Below, in pieces: positions 63,042 through 64,000 of a stretch of DNA of 64,000 nucleotides (position 1 is the stretch's first letter; every line of letters starts with the position of its first letter). The DNA is from Alentia gelatinosa (taxonomy: Eukaryota > Annelida > Polychaeta > Phyllodocida > Polynoidae), in NCBI GenBank assembly GCA_950022655.1, contig OX465584.1, forward strand, positions 51,566,723 to 51,630,722, given 5' to 3'. The position numbers and the translations under genes are program-made. The notes under the pieces are model-generated. The model was given only the letters and a program-made list of their open reading frames with translations. It was not told where the DNA came from and made no database searches.

Positions 63042-63133
63042 TGCATCAATGTTTGAATTTCTTCTTCATTTTCTTCTTTTTCGGTCCGTCGGTCTGCTCT
63101 GGGATCGTCACGGTTTTCCGCTTCTCCGCCTCT
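63042..63133 (-). CDS. Possible lysine-rich last exon (minus strand)
   Basis: On the minus strand a T-rich tract and GCGGTCAG (splice-acceptor-like, near 63140) precede an open stretch. It reads EAEKRKTVTIPEQTDGPKKK and goes on with more lysines to FKH and a TGA near 63045. It is locally more GC-rich than its surroundings and reads like a nuclear or nucleolar protein tail. No family is recognised and the rest of the gene is outside the window, so this is tentative. Confidence 0.25.
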
Positions 63134-63485
63134 CTGACCGCAAAAAAAGACAACACACATTCAGGTCAATATCATTTTATGAGGAAATGGAAGATCGTTT
63201 TGTAGCATAAACGAATATTATGTGTCAATAAACACGTCTATTTACAAAAAAAAAGAGCTAGGAGGTAGCTCTCAGAAAAATCATATAAAAACACACCCGC
63301 AACAAATCATCTTTTAACCCGAAAGAGTTGAATTTTCCAGCCAAACCATGAGGAAGAAAAAGACCTATCTCCTACGAGCTTCTACAATAGGTAAAGTAGA
63401 GTGAGATACGTAGAGACTAACGAACGCGACACTACAGCCTCCTAGTATCAATCGGCAGATACTAAAGAAGAAACCAACAAGGATA

Positions 63486-63836
63486 GGGAGCCAAAGTGAA
63501 CCCGATGCAACCACAGATAGCCGGTAAAAAATACTATTTCCGGGTATAGGCGCTCAGTACTTTGCCTATGTAGGTTCAAGATTATATGTGTCATTCTCCA
63601 ATCTTTTAGATCCAAATTTTTAATAAATTTAACAACTGTCATCGTAGTTTCGAAACAGAGTTATTCAGAGACGATAGTTATAAACTTTACTTCAAAAGTA
63701 ACAAACGGGACCAAAAACAAAAGTCTAGCCTCAAACCCCCATAGGTTTAGCACTAGGCCTCGTTCTTACTGGCCACCGGAAATGGTGTTTTGTAGGTGGG
63801 TATCTGTGGTTTCAGCGGGTTCACTTTGGCTCCCTA
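63486..63836. repeat. MITE-like element with inverted ends
   Basis: The left end AGGGAGCCAAAGTGAACCCG (63486-63505) is the exact reverse complement of CGGGTTCACTTTGGCTCCCT (near 63817-63836). The pairing extends into CAACCACAGATA/TATCTGTGGTTT. About 350 bp, no coding capacity. Confidence 0.7.
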
Positions 63837-63847
63837 TGGGTCAAAGT

Positions 63848-63974
63848 CGTCGTTCTCCACGAGTTTGATGTGAAGTGATATCAACAAGGCTGCGAGTTTG
63901 ATGTGGAGTGATATTCACTTGGCTGTCGCCTTGTTCATATCACTCCACATCAAACTCGTGGAGAACGACGACTT
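63848..63974. repeat. Foldback repeat with inner duplication
   Basis: The left arm starts GTCGTCGTTCTCCACGAGTT and the right arm ends AACTCGTGGAGAACGACGAC. GAGTTTGATGTGGAGTGATAT is repeated directly within it (63863 with one change, and 63895). About 125 bp. Confidence 0.75.
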
Positions 63975-64000
63975 TCTGCATTTATCTCACCCCTGTATAC

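Overview
This is an animal nuclear genome window, most likely from a marine invertebrate (a mollusc is my best guess, not provable here). The basis is spliced-looking host genes, AATAAA polyadenylation signals, Polinton/Maverick genes, a tyrosine-recombinase retrotransposon, Gypsy elements, several LINE families and many foldback MITEs. No prokaryotic signals are visible. Only two host protein-coding genes are convincing: a 10-TM drug/metabolite (EamA/SLC35-like) transporter at 23311-24336 (+) and a UDP-glycosyltransferase at 58895-60445 (+). A possible lysine-rich last exon lies near 63040-63130 (-).

Layout. 1-3745: a minus-strand LINE graveyard: a reverse transcriptase cut by a TTAA-flanked MITE, preceded by an ORF1-like protein with a NADAR domain and an SGNH-like segment. 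3830-14279: a decayed minus-strand Gypsy element (gag, protease, RT/RNase H, integrase, then an extra C2H2 zinc-finger ORF) whose LTRs carry a 27-bp minisatellite; two related MITEs split its pol gene. 14288-15427: a DNA element with inverted ends and five copies of an exact 20-mer. 15.4-22.3 kb: sparse sequence, SINE-like repeats and a minus-strand LINE. 23.3-24.6 kb: the transporter gene. 25.5-31.1 kb: LINE pieces, foldback repeats and a second Gypsy (gag-protease-integrase, no RT visible) with one LTR.

31466-45399: a Polinton of about 13.9 kb. Its terminal inverted repeats are unusually long and each contains the packaging ATPase gene and two downstream small genes. Between them are a 3' fragment of protein-primed DNA polymerase B (+) and, on the other strand, major capsid, minor-capsid-like and integrase genes. 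A LINE, three CWG-target MITEs and one TTAA MITE are nested inside. 45400-47183: a third ATPase fragment from another Polinton, then a tyrosine-recombinase retrotransposon 3' end with split direct repeats. 47184-49800: a plus-strand LINE. 50098-51745: a 39-bp minisatellite with a DNA transposon inserted in it.

51813-57113: a complete, apparently young Gypsy element with two 286-bp LTRs that look identical, 5-bp target duplications (ATAGC), and gag and pol in one frame separated by a single TGA. 57.1-58.3 kb: degenerate tandem repeats and a (TA)n tract. 58.9-60.4 kb: the UDP-glycosyltransferase. 60.5-64 kb: mostly noncoding with a tRNA-derived SINE and three inverted-repeat elements.

The transposable-element genes are largely broken and cannot form one working pathway; only the 51.8-57.1 kb Gypsy looks competent. 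The nesting order gives a relative history: LINE, Gypsy and Polinton bodies came first, and MITEs and LINEs landed in them later.
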